Assembly: GCF_030407815.1 (NCBI RefSeq)
Contig: NZ_JASDCS010000007.1
Location: 62,001-126,000 of the forward strand
From: Psychrobacter sp. APC 3281
Lineage (GTDB): Bacteria > Pseudomonadota > Gammaproteobacteria > Pseudomonadales > Moraxellaceae
DNA: 64,000 nucleotides
Direction of reading: 5' to 3'
Below are positions 8,237-20,348 of the stretch, in pieces; within the stretch, counting starts at the first letter, position 1, and each line of letters opens with the position of its first letter. The notes beneath the pieces are model-generated. The model was not told where the DNA came from. It searched no databases and saw nothing but the letters and a program-made list of their open reading frames with translations. Position numbers and translations under genes: made by a program.

Positions 8237-9676
8237 ATGATAGACACAGCAAATATTTGGGATAAATGTCTAAACGATTTGCGTTATAACGTCAAAGACA
8301 ACGTATTTACTATGTGGCTGAGACCTCTGTCAGCTCATCAAGAAGCACAAGCTTTGATCATTCTTGCTCCCAATGATTATTTTGTGACGTATATCAAGAA
8401 GAATCATCTTCAGGATATTCAGCAGTTGGTGACCAAACACAGTCAAGGTAGTATTGAAGAGGTCGTCGTACGTGTTGATAATGCTGGCCGCAATGCAGAA
8501 GATAACAGTCAATCAGGTTCTTTATTTGTAGAAGACGAGGTCTCCCCTACCCCATCCGAACATAAATTTGAATCTATTCATCATAACAACGCAAAAGCAG
8601 ATATCGACGCGAACATGCGTCACAATGAGCCAGTTGAGTCTGCTGATACAAAATCATTAAGCTATCTGAACCCCGACTTTACTTTTGAAACCTTTGTTAC
8701 AGGTAAGTCCAATAACTTGGCTTACAAGGCTTGTTATGAGCTTGGTAAGCGCCAATCGAAAAATCGTCACAATCCTTTATTTATATACGGCCCTTCTGGA
8801 TTGGGAAAAACGCATTTAATGCATTCTGTAGCTCATCGTTATTTAAAAAATAATCAAAGTTTTTATTATTTCACTTCTGAAAAATTTATTAATCAATTAG
8901 TTTATTCATTAAGAAATAATAAAATAGAAGATTTTAAAAAGAAAATAAAAAAAGTAGATTTATTAATTGTAGATGATATTCATGTATTGGCAGGGAAGAC
9001 TAAAAGTAGTAATGAGTTTCTAACATTATTTGCAGATTTTACTAGTGGAGATAAACAACTTATTTTAGCCTCTGATCGACATCCCTCCCAAATGACAGAA
9101 TTTGATGAACGATTTAGATCGCGGTTTTCTTGGGGGTTAACAGTCGCTGTTGATCCTCCTGAGATTGATACTCGAGTGCAAATTCTGCAGAAAAAAGCGG
9201 CCTCTTACGGTATGGTATTACCAAAAGAATGTGCGCTATTTATTGCACAAAATGTGGTATCTAACGTCAGACGTTTAGAAGGTGCCTTAAATCAGGTGTT
9301 TGCCAATGCTAACTTAACAGGGGCACAGGTTACTCTTGAAATGGTGCAATATGCGCTAAAAGACATCGTTGCGATGCGTGTGCAAGCAGTGAATATGGAT
9401 AACATCCGTAAGATAGTTGCTGAGTACTATGATGTCACGGTCAAAGATATTATGGGGCGTAAACGTACGCGTAGTATTGCAAGACCACGTCAAATAGCGA
9501 TGGCTTTGTCGCGTGAATTAACAGGCGATAGCTTCCCTGAAATCGGTCAGTCGTTCGGTGGACGCGACCATACGACGGTGATGCACGCTTGCGATAAAGT
9601 AAATGAGTTAAGAGCAGCAGATCCTGCATTTGATAAGGATTATAAAACCCTAGCTCTGATGTTACAGGCAGGATAA
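8237..9676 (+). CDS. dnaA: Chromosomal replication initiator DnaA
   Basis: DnaA binds the boxes in oriC and opens the duplex. The 479 residues contain an N-terminal domain I (1-80), a variable acidic linker (85-145), an AAA+ domain with Walker A GPSGLGKT (185-192) and Walker B LLIVDDI (242-248), and the DNA-binding domain IV with GGRDHTTVMHA (441-451). The Walker B region reads DDIHVLAGK rather than the usual DDIQFFAGK. The segment for residues about 200-275 is strikingly AT-rich: 6 of 60 bases at 8881-8940 are G/C against 27 of 60 at 9421-9480. It is also more diverged from the family pattern than its flanks. A probable dnaA-dnaN-recF transcription unit follows. Confidence 0.98.
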   Translation: MIDTANIWDKCLNDLRYNVKDNVFTMWLRPLSAHQEAQALIILAPNDYFVTYIKKNHLQDIQQLVTKHSQGSIEEVVVRVDNAGRNAEDNSQSGSLFVEDEVSPTPSEHKFESIHHNNAKADIDANMRHNEPVESADTKSLSYLNPDFTFETFVTGKSNNLAYKACYELGKRQSKNRHNPLFIYGPSGLGKTHLMHSVAHRYLKNNQSFYYFTSEKFINQLVYSLRNNKIEDFKKKIKKVDLLIVDDIHVLAGKTKSSNEFLTLFADFTSGDKQLILASDRHPSQMTEFDERFRSRFSWGLTVAVDPPEIDTRVQILQKKAASYGMVLPKECALFIAQNVVSNVRRLEGALNQVFANANLTGAQVTLEMVQYALKDIVAMRVQAVNMDNIRKIVAEYYDVTVKDIMGRKRTRSIARPRQIAMALSRELTGDSFPEIGQSFGGRDHTTVMHACDKVNELRAADPAFDKDYKTLALMLQAG

Positions 9677-9836
9677 AAGCGACAGATATCGTTGTATTCT
9701 AGTAGATACAGATGGTTTATAATATCGAAAATACAAGTGCACAGATGCTTTGTAGATTATCGTCAGCAGACAAGGTATTATTGAGTCATTACGATAAATT
9801 TTTATAAAAGAATCATTCAAATAAGAGTAACTAAGC

Positions 9837-11012
9837 ATGCAATTATCGATCAATCGAGAATCGTTACTAAAAGCTATCAACTTGATCGCCAAAGCCGCTG
9901 ATAAACGCCACAATATGGTTATATTAGGTAATATCAAGCTACAGCTATCAGAATCTGAGCTTATCTTAACAGCGTCAGATTTAGAGGTAGAGCTGACATC
10001 GACATTGAAATTGCCTGCTGGTGCTTGTGTAGAAGCAGGTACAACGACGCTTCCTGCAACCAAGCTAAAAGATATTTGTAAATCACTACCTGCACAGGCG
10101 CAAGTTAATCTAGCAACTCAAGCAAATGAGCGTTGCTTGTTAACTAGTGGTAAGAGTCGTTTTACATTAGGAACATTGCCAAGTGAAGACTATCCTAGCT
10201 TGGGTAACCCTGAAAATATCACACCTCTGACTATCAGCCGTAATCGTCTGACAGATTTGATTCACAAAACACAGTTTGCAATGGCGATTCAAGATGTACG
10301 CTACTACTTAACAGGTATGTTATTTGACGTTTCACAGCAGCAACTGACAACGGTAGCAACAGACGGTCATAGATTGGCATTAGCCCGTAGTGTTATCAAT
10401 GTAAGTGCAGATCTCAATATGCAAGCTATTTTGCCACGTAAGGCAGTGATTGAACTTGAGCGTTTAGCTTCTGAGCTTGGTAAAATGCTGGGTGATCAGG
10501 ATAACGTAGTTACTCTGAGCTTCGGTCGAGAGTTTCTACAAGTAAGTTTGCCATTTGGTGATGTAGATAGTGCAGGGCAAGTTAGCCAAGATCTGATGGT
10601 GACTTTTACCGCACGTTTGATTGATGGCAAGTTCCCTGATTATCGCCGTGTGATGCCGAGCAATACTGACAAACTGGCTTTATTCAGTCAAGAAAAAATG
10701 ACAGATGTATTGCGCCGTGTTGCCATCCTGAGTAATGAGAAGTCTCGTGGTGTGGTCTTTAATTTTGCTAGCGATGGTATGGTCGAAGTACGTGCCAACA
10801 ATGCTGAGCAGGATGAAGCAGTCGAGATGATACAAGCTAAGTATCAAGGTGAGCCGATGGAGCTATCGTTTAACGCTGCGTATCTGCAAGATGTATTAGG
10901 CGTTATCCAAGGCGATTTACAGATGCATATGAGCCAATCGAATGCCTCTGTATTGGTCAATCAACTAAATGATGAGTTCCATCAGTATGTCATTATGCCA
11001 ATGCGTATATAG
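9837..11012 (+). CDS. dnaN: DNA polymerase III sliding clamp, beta subunit
   Basis: This is the ring-shaped processivity clamp of DNA polymerase III. It opens MQLSINRESLLKAINLI and ends with the conserved QYVIMPMRI. At 391 residues it is slightly longer than the 366 of the E. coli protein. Three clamp domains span the length, with no truncation. It sits 160 bp after dnaA and 138 bp before recF, the usual order. Confidence 0.98.
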   Translation: MQLSINRESLLKAINLIAKAADKRHNMVILGNIKLQLSESELILTASDLEVELTSTLKLPAGACVEAGTTTLPATKLKDICKSLPAQAQVNLATQANERCLLTSGKSRFTLGTLPSEDYPSLGNPENITPLTISRNRLTDLIHKTQFAMAIQDVRYYLTGMLFDVSQQQLTTVATDGHRLALARSVINVSADLNMQAILPRKAVIELERLASELGKMLGDQDNVVTLSFGREFLQVSLPFGDVDSAGQVSQDLMVTFTARLIDGKFPDYRRVMPSNTDKLALFSQEKMTDVLRRVAILSNEKSRGVVFNFASDGMVEVRANNAEQDEAVEMIQAKYQGEPMELSFNAAYLQDVLGVIQGDLQMHMSQSNASVLVNQLNDEFHQYVIMPMRI

Positions 11013-11150
11013 TGTGTTTTTCTTTGGCAATAAACAAAATTGAATAGAAATAGCACGTTTCAAAGAGCTTTTTTTTCAATACTAAATATTGATTTTTAAT
11101 AAACTTTTGCCTGCTAATCTAGCAGGCTTTAATGGGCGGCTATCGATACC

Positions 11151-12362
11151 ATGATTGAACGTCTACAAATATCCCATCTTAGAAACCTTACTCAAACTAG
11201 CCTAGAGCCTGCTGCTTGTAACGTTATTATCGGTGCAAATGGCAGCGGTAAAACTTCGATGCTCGAAGCAATATTCTTATTATCAAGAGGTAAGAGTTTT
11301 CGCCATCACCAGCCTAAACGTTATATCCAACATTATCAAAATGACACGACTGTTCATGCTAAGCTCAATGATAGTCGTACTCTAGCTATTCAAAAGCAAG
11401 CAGATGCTACGACCATCTTACGCCTCAATCAAACCACTGTTTACAACCAAAGTATCTTAACAGAGCAGCTACCTACATTACTGATAGATCCATCGACAAT
11501 GGATATGTTGGAGCAGGGAAGTGCGAGCCGTCGACAGCTGCTAGATTGGTTAGTGTTTCACATGAAACAAGGATTTCATCCACAATGGATGGCTTATCAA
11601 CGCCTCTTAAAACAGCGCAATAGTTTGCTAAAAATTACTCGTAATTTGACTCAAGTACAGCTTGCTGAGCTGAAGTCATGGGATAAAGGATTGAGCAACC
11701 ATGCTGCCTTGATTCATCATTATCGCGAGCAAGTATTTACTGAATGGCAGCATTATTTTGCCAAGAGCATCATACAGCTATTGCCATCTTACGCTGAGCA
11801 ACTGAGCCTAAGCTATAACGCTGGTTACGACACCAGTGTCGCACTAGATGTGCAGCTTAATGAGCGGTTAGAGCAGGATTTGCAATTGGGATATACCCGT
11901 ATAGGCAATCATCGTGCTGATATTCATGTACATTGGCGTTCTGATGAGTCTATAAGCGACCAAACGACAGATGCCAGAAAAGCGGCTTCAGCAAATAGTA
12001 TCCAAACCAAATTACCGACTTTAAAAGAGCAGGCAGCAAATGTATTGTCTCGCGGTGAAAAGAAACTGCTCATCACGGCACTGCGCCTATCGCAACTGCC
12101 ACTGTTGCTAAACGATGAAGAGCGCAGTGACTCACTCAATGATGATTTATCATCGAAAGCAACCCCTGTTGTGCTCCTAGATGATATCACTGCAGAATTG
12201 GATGATAGAGCTATAGAGATACTACTATCGACCCTCGCTAAACTCCCTTGTCAAGTATTCATGACCAGTCTGACAGATGATATTTTACCTTTAGTTAATG
12301 AACTTTGGTCACAACCAAATGTGTTTCACGTGAAACAAGGTGAGATTCTGCTTACTAACTAA
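11151..12362 (+). CDS. recF: DNA replication and repair protein RecF
   Basis: RecF is an SMC-like ATPase that helps load RecA at gaps. Walker A is GANGSGKTS (28-36), the signature is LSRGEKKLL near 298-306, and Walker B is VVLLDDITAELD near 339-350. The total of 403 residues is longer than the 357 of E. coli, with insertions between residues 255 and 335. Two parS sequences lie in the coding frame. One (11554-11569) encodes VFHMKQ, the other (12322-12337), a perfect consensus, encodes VFHVKQ near the C-terminus. No terminator is visible downstream. Confidence 0.97.
   Translation: MIERLQISHLRNLTQTSLEPAACNVIIGANGSGKTSMLEAIFLLSRGKSFRHHQPKRYIQHYQNDTTVHAKLNDSRTLAIQKQADATTILRLNQTTVYNQSILTEQLPTLLIDPSTMDMLEQGSASRRQLLDWLVFHMKQGFHPQWMAYQRLLKQRNSLLKITRNLTQVQLAELKSWDKGLSNHAALIHHYREQVFTEWQHYFAKSIIQLLPSYAEQLSLSYNAGYDTSVALDVQLNERLEQDLQLGYTRIGNHRADIHVHWRSDESISDQTTDARKAASANSIQTKLPTLKEQAANVLSRGEKKLLITALRLSQLPLLLNDEERSDSLNDDLSSKATPVVLLDDITAELDDRAIEILLSTLAKLPCQVFMTSLTDDILPLVNELWSQPNVFHVKQGEILLTN
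11554..11569. other. parS-like site inside recF
   Basis: TGTTTCACATGAAACA has one mismatch to the ParB consensus. It is read as VFHMKQ. Confidence 0.75.
12322..12337. other. Perfect parS site at the 3' end of recF
   Basis: TGTTTCACGTGAAACA is identical to the consensus ParB-binding palindrome. It is read as VFHVKQ eight codons before the recF stop and lies 4.3 kb from oriC. Confidence 0.92.
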
Positions 12363-15489
<3,127 letters not shown>

Positions 15490-15516
15490 ATTTGAAACTG
15501 GTTACTGACAATTTAT

Positions 15517-15550
15517 AAAAATACCGCTTTGATATTCAAGGCGGTATTTT
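15517..15550 (+). terminator. Intrinsic terminator of gyrB
   Basis: The perfect stem AAAATACCGC / GCGGTATTTT with a 14-nt loop ends in a T-run. The T-run directly abuts the parS palindrome at 15551. Confidence 0.88.
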
Positions 15551-15566
15551 TGTTTCACGTGAAACT
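15551..15566. other. parS-like site after the gyrB terminator
   Basis: TGTTTCACGTGAAACT matches 15 of 16 parS positions with a perfect core. It starts at the first base after the gyrB terminator and lies 50 bp before mntP. Confidence 0.88.
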
Positions 15567-15615
15567 CATTTGTTAGCGTTGCTATTACTTAATAATTATA
15601 ATTTGTGGGAATCAA

Positions 15616-16239
15616 ATGGTTGAAGTAATTTTACTCGCTATTGCTTTAGCGATGGATGCGTTTGCAGTGTCGATAGGGTTGGGTGCTAAGGCACAGAAAT
15701 ATAGTCATCAATATGTACTGCGCTTGGCTATCTATGCTGCGCTTTACTTTGGTATCGCTCAGGGCGTAATGCCTCTTACTGGATACTTATTAGGTGCGGC
15801 AATGTTGGGTTGGCTGGCCGCTGCTGCACCTTGGATTGGCGGCACTATTTTGATTGCTCTAGGTAGCAAAATGCTTTATGAAGTGTTTACTGCTGATGAG
15901 TCAGATGATGACAGTGATGATCTGGACGTCAATGATGATGCTATTAACACTGATAGTGATACAGTAACAGCCACGAGTAAGCATGGACATATCAATCACC
16001 GCACTATGTTTACGTTAGCGGTTGCAACCAGTATTGATGCAATGGCGGCAGGGTTTACGCTGAATTTATTGGCACTGAACGCGTGGTTAGCCTGCCTTAT
16101 TATCGCTATAGTAACTGCTATATTTGGCTGGCTCGGGGTCTATTTGGGACGTCGCTCAGGCACATGGCTAGAAGATAAAGCTGAAGCATTGGGCGGTATC
16201 GTGCTTATTGCGATTGGTCTAAAAGTAATGTTTTTTTAG
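15616..16239 (+). CDS. mntP: Manganese efflux pump MntP
   Basis: MntP exports Mn2+ across the inner membrane. The 207 residues show the two-fold repeat of the family, with the conserved acidic motifs [10 protein letters not shown] (D14) and [10 protein letters not shown] (D141), and six predicted membrane helices. The central loop (about 95-125) is unusually acidic ([15 protein letters not shown]) and then contains HGHINH, longer than in E. coli MntP (188 aa). A metal-binding role for this loop is only a guess. No yybP-ykoY manganese riboswitch fits in the 50 bp upstream. A terminator plus parS site follow, as they do after gyrB. Confidence 0.93.
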   Translation: MVEVILLAIALAMDAFAVSIGLGAKAQKYSHQYVLRLAIYAALYFGIAQGVMPLTGYLLGAAMLGWLAAAAPWIGGTILIALGSKMLYEVFTADESDDDSDDLDVNDDAINTDSDTVTATSKHGHINHRTMFTLAVATSIDAMAAGFTLNLLALNAWLACLIIAIVTAIFGWLGVYLGRRSGTWLEDKAEALGGIVLIAIGLKVMFF

Positions 16240-16270
16240 CTAATTTAGTTTTTTACTGAGTATTTATACA

Positions 16271-16305
16271 AAAGCACCGCTTGGAATATCAAAACGGTGC
16301 TTTTT
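16271..16305 (+). terminator. Intrinsic terminator of mntP
   Basis: The stem AAAGCACCG / CGGTGCTTT with a 15-nt loop is followed by T's. It lies between convergent mntP and rlmF and can act in both directions. The parS site at 16306 follows directly. Confidence 0.85.
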
Positions 16306-16321
16306 TGTTTCACGTGAAACT
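16306..16321. other. parS-like site after the mntP terminator
   Basis: TGTTTCACGTGAAACT has one terminal mismatch to parS and is identical to the copy at 15551. It overlaps the end of the terminator T-tract. Confidence 0.88.
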
Positions 16322-16345
16322 AAAATTGGCAATTTTGCTTAGTGG

Positions 16346-17383
16346 TTACTCTTCGTCACTGTCAAAGCGCCAAGCTAGTACGCGAGTGCTTTTTTGACCT
16401 TGGCTCATTTCGATAATACGCATTTGAGCGACGTTTAACTGCTTTAATAATAATTGCAATGGCTTAACGTTTTCAGATTTCGACACTAAGGTAGTGAACC
16501 AACCGACGTGCTCTGCAAAGCTCTGACTTTCTTTTGCCATCTTAGTCAAGAACGCAATTTCTCCACCTTCACTCCATAGCTCTTTGTGCTGACCGCCAAA
16601 GTTTAGGTTTTGCGCAGCGTTGCCTGATTTGGTTGAACTACGGCTGATTTGCTCGCTTTCATTTTTACCACGATGGCGCTGCAAATTGTGCTGCTTGCGA
16701 CTATTGGCTTCCATCGCTTCTTCTAATGAAGCATGAAACGGAGGGTTGCAAACCACGACATCAAAATAATCTTGACGACCAATGATGTTCTTAAAGATAA
16801 ACTTAGGCTCAGGCTGCAGCTTTACTTTGACCGCACTCTTTAGTTTTGGATTGGCTTCACAAATCAACGCTGCAGTGTTGACCGAAATAGGGTCAATATC
16901 ACTTGCTGTAAAGCGCCAGCCATAGCTCTGACTACCAACGATAGGATAGATAGCACTGGCACCAGTACCGATATCAAGGGCATGAATCTCTTTACCCGTT
17001 GGCGGTGTGTTATCGGCATTTACGTGAGTAGTTTGCGCCAATAAGTCCGCAATATAGTGAATATAATCGGCACGTCCAGGAATAGGCGGGCATAGATAGC
17101 CTTCAGGAATGTCCCAAAATTTAACCCCGTAATAGTTCGCTAACAGTGCTTTATTTAGCACACGAACAGCCTGATGATCCGAGAAGTTAATCGTCGACTC
17201 ACCTTTAGGGTTGGTAATGGTGTGGTCAGCAAGCTCGGGTAAGGCGCGAGTCAATACCGCAAAATCGTAACGACCTTGGTGCGGATTACGTGGGTGCAGC
17301 TGACCGAGTTTCTTTGCGGTCGCAGGAGATCTGTTTCTGTGTTTACTATTTGCAGGGTTACGGGTCATGGGCTTACTTGTCAT
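16346..17383 (-). CDS. rlmF: 23S rRNA (adenine-1618-N6)-methyltransferase RlmF
   Basis: RlmF methylates A1618 of 23S rRNA. The N-terminus carries the basic leader and [13 protein letters not shown], typical of the family. The SAM-binding motif is DIGTGAS (137-143), and the catalytic NPPF tetrad of N6-adenine methyltransferases is at 213-216. Length is 345 residues, against 308 in E. coli, with an extra 20 residues at the N-terminus and a Ser/Asn-rich insertion around 230-255. It converges with mntP. The start at 17383 has a weak ribosome-binding site; ATG at residue 6 is an alternative. Confidence 0.92.
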   Translation of the reverse strand: MTSKPMTRNPANSKHRNRSPATAKKLGQLHPRNPHQGRYDFAVLTRALPELADHTITNPKGESTINFSDHQAVRVLNKALLANYYGVKFWDIPEGYLCPPIPGRADYIHYIADLLAQTTHVNADNTPPTGKEIHALDIGTGASAIYPIVGSQSYGWRFTASDIDPISVNTAALICEANPKLKSAVKVKLQPEPKFIFKNIIGRQDYFDVVVCNPPFHASLEEAMEANSRKQHNLQRHRGKNESEQISRSSTKSGNAAQNLNFGGQHKELWSEGGEIAFLTKMAKESQSFAEHVGWFTTLVSKSENVKPLQLLLKQLNVAQMRIIEMSQGQKSTRVLAWRFDSDEE

Positions 17384-17470
17384 AATGTCAGGCTACGATA
17401 TATGGATATAAGTAACCAGTGTAGCAGATTTCGCAGGTTGCTAATTGTTTATCCGCGCTTTATCGGTCGC

Positions 17471-18226
17471 TTATCGGTGACGCAATATCAAGTTAAGCCC
17501 TAATACGATCATCGCAGTACCCAATACACGGTCGATCCAATGCTCAAACCTTTGGAAGCGTCGATGTACCGCAGGGATAGAAAGTAGCATGACGACCGTA
17601 CTAAACCACGCCATCTGTAACACCATCATCCATACACCATAAATAGCCAATTGCCAAAGCGGTATGTCAGGCGACAATACAAGAGTAAAAATAGCTACAA
17701 AATAGACAGGCGCTTTTGGATTAAAGACATTACAAAGGAATCCGCGACGCAACGTGGCAAAGGTAGATTCGCCATTACTAGGCGATTTCTCGATAGAGGT
17801 TTCTTTGGTTGTAGGTGTGGTCTGGCTAGTAAGCGAATCTTGCGAAACGTGAGCACTTGAACCTACTTGTGAATCTGCTTTTTCTAAAGCATGTGTTTTT
17901 TCTAAAAGATGAGCTGTTTCTAAATCTGCTGGTTTTTTAGGCTTGGCTTGGATACCTTGCCAACCTAAATAAATCAGATAGCCGCCACCCAACCATTTGA
18001 TAGTAGTCAATAATGGCTGTGAATGAGCAATGACAGTCGCCAGTCCTAATACAGAATAGATAATATGGACGGCAAGACCCAAGGTAATACCGAGACTACA
18101 AATCAAACCTGTGCGTCGGCCTTTTGCTAATGTTTGCTGCGAGACTAAGACAAAATCAGGGCCAGGTGAGGCTGCAGCCAATAGATGTACGCTAGTGATG
18201 AGTAAAAAACCGTGCCAAAATTCCAT
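17471..18226 (-). CDS. LysE/RhtB-family amino-acid exporter
   Basis: This inner-membrane exporter is of the LysE/RhtB superfamily, which pumps out amino acids such as lysine, threonine or homoserine; the substrate cannot be read from sequence. The ATG at 18226 gives MEFWHGFLLITSVHLLAAASPGPDF, with the hallmark SPGPDF motif. An in-frame GTG at 18268 would add 14 untypical residues and was rejected. Six hydrophobic segments are seen. A hydrophilic loop of roughly 60 residues in mid-protein (from KKPADLETAH to SNGESTF) makes it about 251 residues instead of the usual 205-210. Confidence 0.88.
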   Translation of the reverse strand: MEFWHGFLLITSVHLLAAASPGPDFVLVSQQTLAKGRRTGLICSLGITLGLAVHIIYSVLGLATVIAHSQPLLTTIKWLGGGYLIYLGWQGIQAKPKKPADLETAHLLEKTHALEKADSQVGSSAHVSQDSLTSQTTPTTKETSIEKSPSNGESTFATLRRGFLCNVFNPKAPVYFVAIFTLVLSPDIPLWQLAIYGVWMMVLQMAWFSTVVMLLSIPAVHRRFQRFEHWIDRVLGTAMIVLGLNLILRHR

Positions 18227-18455
18227 AAAATACTCTGAACCATATTTAGACCTGCAACATAGTTGCACTTATCGTAAATGAGGTCAACTTTTATCGATTT
18301 TTGCACTATGCGAGTCATCTCTATGGCTTGTGTTATAGAACGAGGGTGTCTATATTAAAGGTGACTTATCGCTCAATCTCTACCGATAAAGTATCGAGAT
18401 TCGACTATATAACCACTCATTATATTCCAATAATTACTTTAACAAGGATGGAACC

Positions 18456-19256
18456 ATGACTACGGATAGTAACGCCACAGAAAACCGCATCACTTATAAC
18501 ACGCAAGGCCATGTTTGCCTTGTCGGGCTAAACCGTGCCAATAAACGCAACGCCTTTGACAGTCATATGATTGCCCAACTGTCTGACGCCATGACTCGCT
18601 ATGAGCAAGACGATAACTTACGCTGTGCGCTGATATTTGCCCATGGAGATCACTTCACTGCTGGGTTAGATTTGGTAGAGCTACAAGACAAGCTAAACGA
18701 TGGCGTGTTTGAGTTTAATGACGATCAAATCGACCCGTGGGGCATCGGTGGAAAACTGCGTACCAAACCAGTAGTCGTCGCGGTCAAAGGCACTTGCTTC
18801 ACCGTAGCTATCGAGCTGATGCTAAACAGTGACGTGGTCATCGCCAGTGATAGCTGTAACTTTGCACAGATGGAAGTCCAGCGCGGTATCATGCCATTTG
18901 GCGGTGCAACGGTACGTTTTGTAGCCGCTGCTGGCTGGCAAAAAGCCATGCCGTATCTACTCACTGGTAAAGCATTCGATGCGCAAACGGCTGATAGACT
19001 GAATTTGGTCAGTGAAGTCGTGGCTAATGGTACTGAGTATGAGCGAGCACTGACGCTGGCACAAGAGATCTGTAAAGCTGCGCCGTTAGGTGTGAGAGGG
19101 GCATTGTCGTCAGCACAAGATGCCAGTCGAAATGGGGCCGCGACTGCATTAGCCAATATCCATAGTTATCTCCCGCCGCTCTTTCATTCAGAAGATGCGA
19201 AAGAGGGTGTAATGGCGATGGTTGAGAGACGTGAGGCGGAGTTTAAAGGGATATAG
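18456..19256 (+). CDS. Crotonase-family enoyl-CoA hydratase/isomerase
   Basis: This 266-residue enzyme is of the enoyl-CoA hydratase/isomerase fold. HGDHFTAGLDL (63-73) supplies the first oxyanion-hole region, and MEVQRGIMPFGG holds the second active-site loop. Family members act on acyl-CoA thioesters in beta-oxidation or related pathways; the exact substrate is not evident. The ATG at 18456 follows AAGGATGG. An FRG-domain gene of different composition starts 3 nt after its stop and may be co-transcribed. No terminator lies between them. Confidence 0.9.
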   Translation: MTTDSNATENRITYNTQGHVCLVGLNRANKRNAFDSHMIAQLSDAMTRYEQDDNLRCALIFAHGDHFTAGLDLVELQDKLNDGVFEFNDDQIDPWGIGGKLRTKPVVVAVKGTCFTVAIELMLNSDVVIASDSCNFAQMEVQRGIMPFGGATVRFVAAAGWQKAMPYLLTGKAFDAQTADRLNLVSEVVANGTEYERALTLAQEICKAAPLGVRGALSSAQDASRNGAATALANIHSYLPPLFHSEDAKEGVMAMVERREAEFKGI

Positions 19257-19259
19257 ATA

Positions 19260-20042
19260 ATGATGCTTTTCGATAGTGAGCTGTTTGGAAAAGTTCCTTC
19301 TCCAGAGTCAATTGAAGATTTATTAGCCTTAGTTAAGAGTCATGCTCCAAATCGTAGAAATGTTTATTTTTGGAGAGGGCAAAGTGATATCCAATGGCCT
19401 ATTCATAGTGCAGCTTACAGACGGTTGAATATTACTAATAAAGAAGTGACTGAGCAAATTATGCAAAGTTATGAGAAGTCTTTGTTAGAGCATGCTACTC
19501 ATCAAGGTTATAGATACGATAATAATAGAGAGCTTAAAGATCTAGAGTTACTAGCTAAACTTCAACATCATGGAGCTGCAACGAGATTGCTTGACTGCTC
19601 TAGAAATTTGTTAATAGGTCTATGGTTTGCTTGCACATCTGAGCAAGAAAAAAATGGGCTACTTTTCGGATTTCATTCCAACTTTGTTGGAGGATATGAA
19701 AATGAGCTTGAAGTTAGGTCTTATGCGGATGTGTGTAATGAGCTAGAAGGTTATGATCATCCATTCGTTTGGCAACCGCCAGTAGTTTCTAAAAGAATAG
19801 CATCTCAAAGTGCCCAGTTTCTTTATAGCGGAGTTACTAATAAACCGTCTGGAAGTGTAGCTATATCTAATAATATAGATTCATATATAGCCATAAACAT
19901 TACTCCTTCCTTTAAAAAACTAGCTTTCAAAGAGCTAGCAGAGACTTTTGATATAAGACATTTAACGTTATTTCCTGATCTTGATGGATTTGGGTATGTA
20001 CATAGTTTTAGGTTCGGTCAGTTTCAACACAACCGTTGGTAA
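19260..20042 (+). CDS. FRG-domain protein
   Basis: The 260-residue protein has the two halves of the FRG domain: FWRGQSDIQWPIHSAAYRR (37-55) and KLQHHGAATRLLDCSRNLL (100-118), the latter followed by GLWFAC. FRG domains are named for their F-R-G residues. They occur widely in accessory and mobile regions, sometimes in phage-defence contexts; biochemical activity is not established. The gene is AT-richer than its neighbour: 22 of 60 bases at 19441-19500 are G/C against 31 of 60 at 18781-18840 in the crotonase. It starts 3 nt after the crotonase stop, with ATG at 19260 or 19263. It looks like a single-gene insertion that uses the upstream promoter. Confidence 0.85.
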   Translation: MMLFDSELFGKVPSPESIEDLLALVKSHAPNRRNVYFWRGQSDIQWPIHSAAYRRLNITNKEVTEQIMQSYEKSLLEHATHQGYRYDNNRELKDLELLAKLQHHGAATRLLDCSRNLLIGLWFACTSEQEKNGLLFGFHSNFVGGYENELEVRSYADVCNELEGYDHPFVWQPPVVSKRIASQSAQFLYSGVTNKPSGSVAISNNIDSYIAINITPSFKKLAFKELAETFDIRHLTLFPDLDGFGYVHSFRFGQFQHNRW

Positions 20043-20348
20043 GCTAAACGAGTCTTTTACTAAGATTTTGAAAGGGTATAATATCTTTAAAAAAGTGAAT
20101 TAAGAATAGAAATATTACTTTAAGCTACTTTAGCTGAAACCATCTACTTACATAGAGCAGCAAATGGCAGAATTGGCTCCAGCTTCATAATAACTCTGAT
20201 AACCACGGAATCTAACGCAGCAATTCAAAATACCATCATATAAACTAACAATACCACCCAAAAAAAACCTCGCAATCGCGAGGTTTTTTTTATTGAATTC
20301 GGCTAATTACATCTGCAGCAGCATTAGAAACTAGGTTCTAATAGACTA
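20043..20348. other. Intergenic stretch between convergent genes
   Basis: There is no gene here. The only structure seen is the strong bidirectional hairpin at 20261-20291. The rest is unremarkable AT-rich sequence. Confidence 0.5.
20261..20291. terminator. Bidirectional intrinsic terminator
   Basis: The perfect stem ACCTCGC / GCGAGGT (loop AATC) is flanked by A7 on the left and T7 on the right. It can stop transcription from both the FRG gene and the convergent YadA-head-like gene. Confidence 0.92.

Noticed and set aside
18227..18268. Upstream extension of the LysE-family gene from GTG
   Set aside because: The extra 14 residues are not membrane-like and break the standard MEFWHGFLLI family start.
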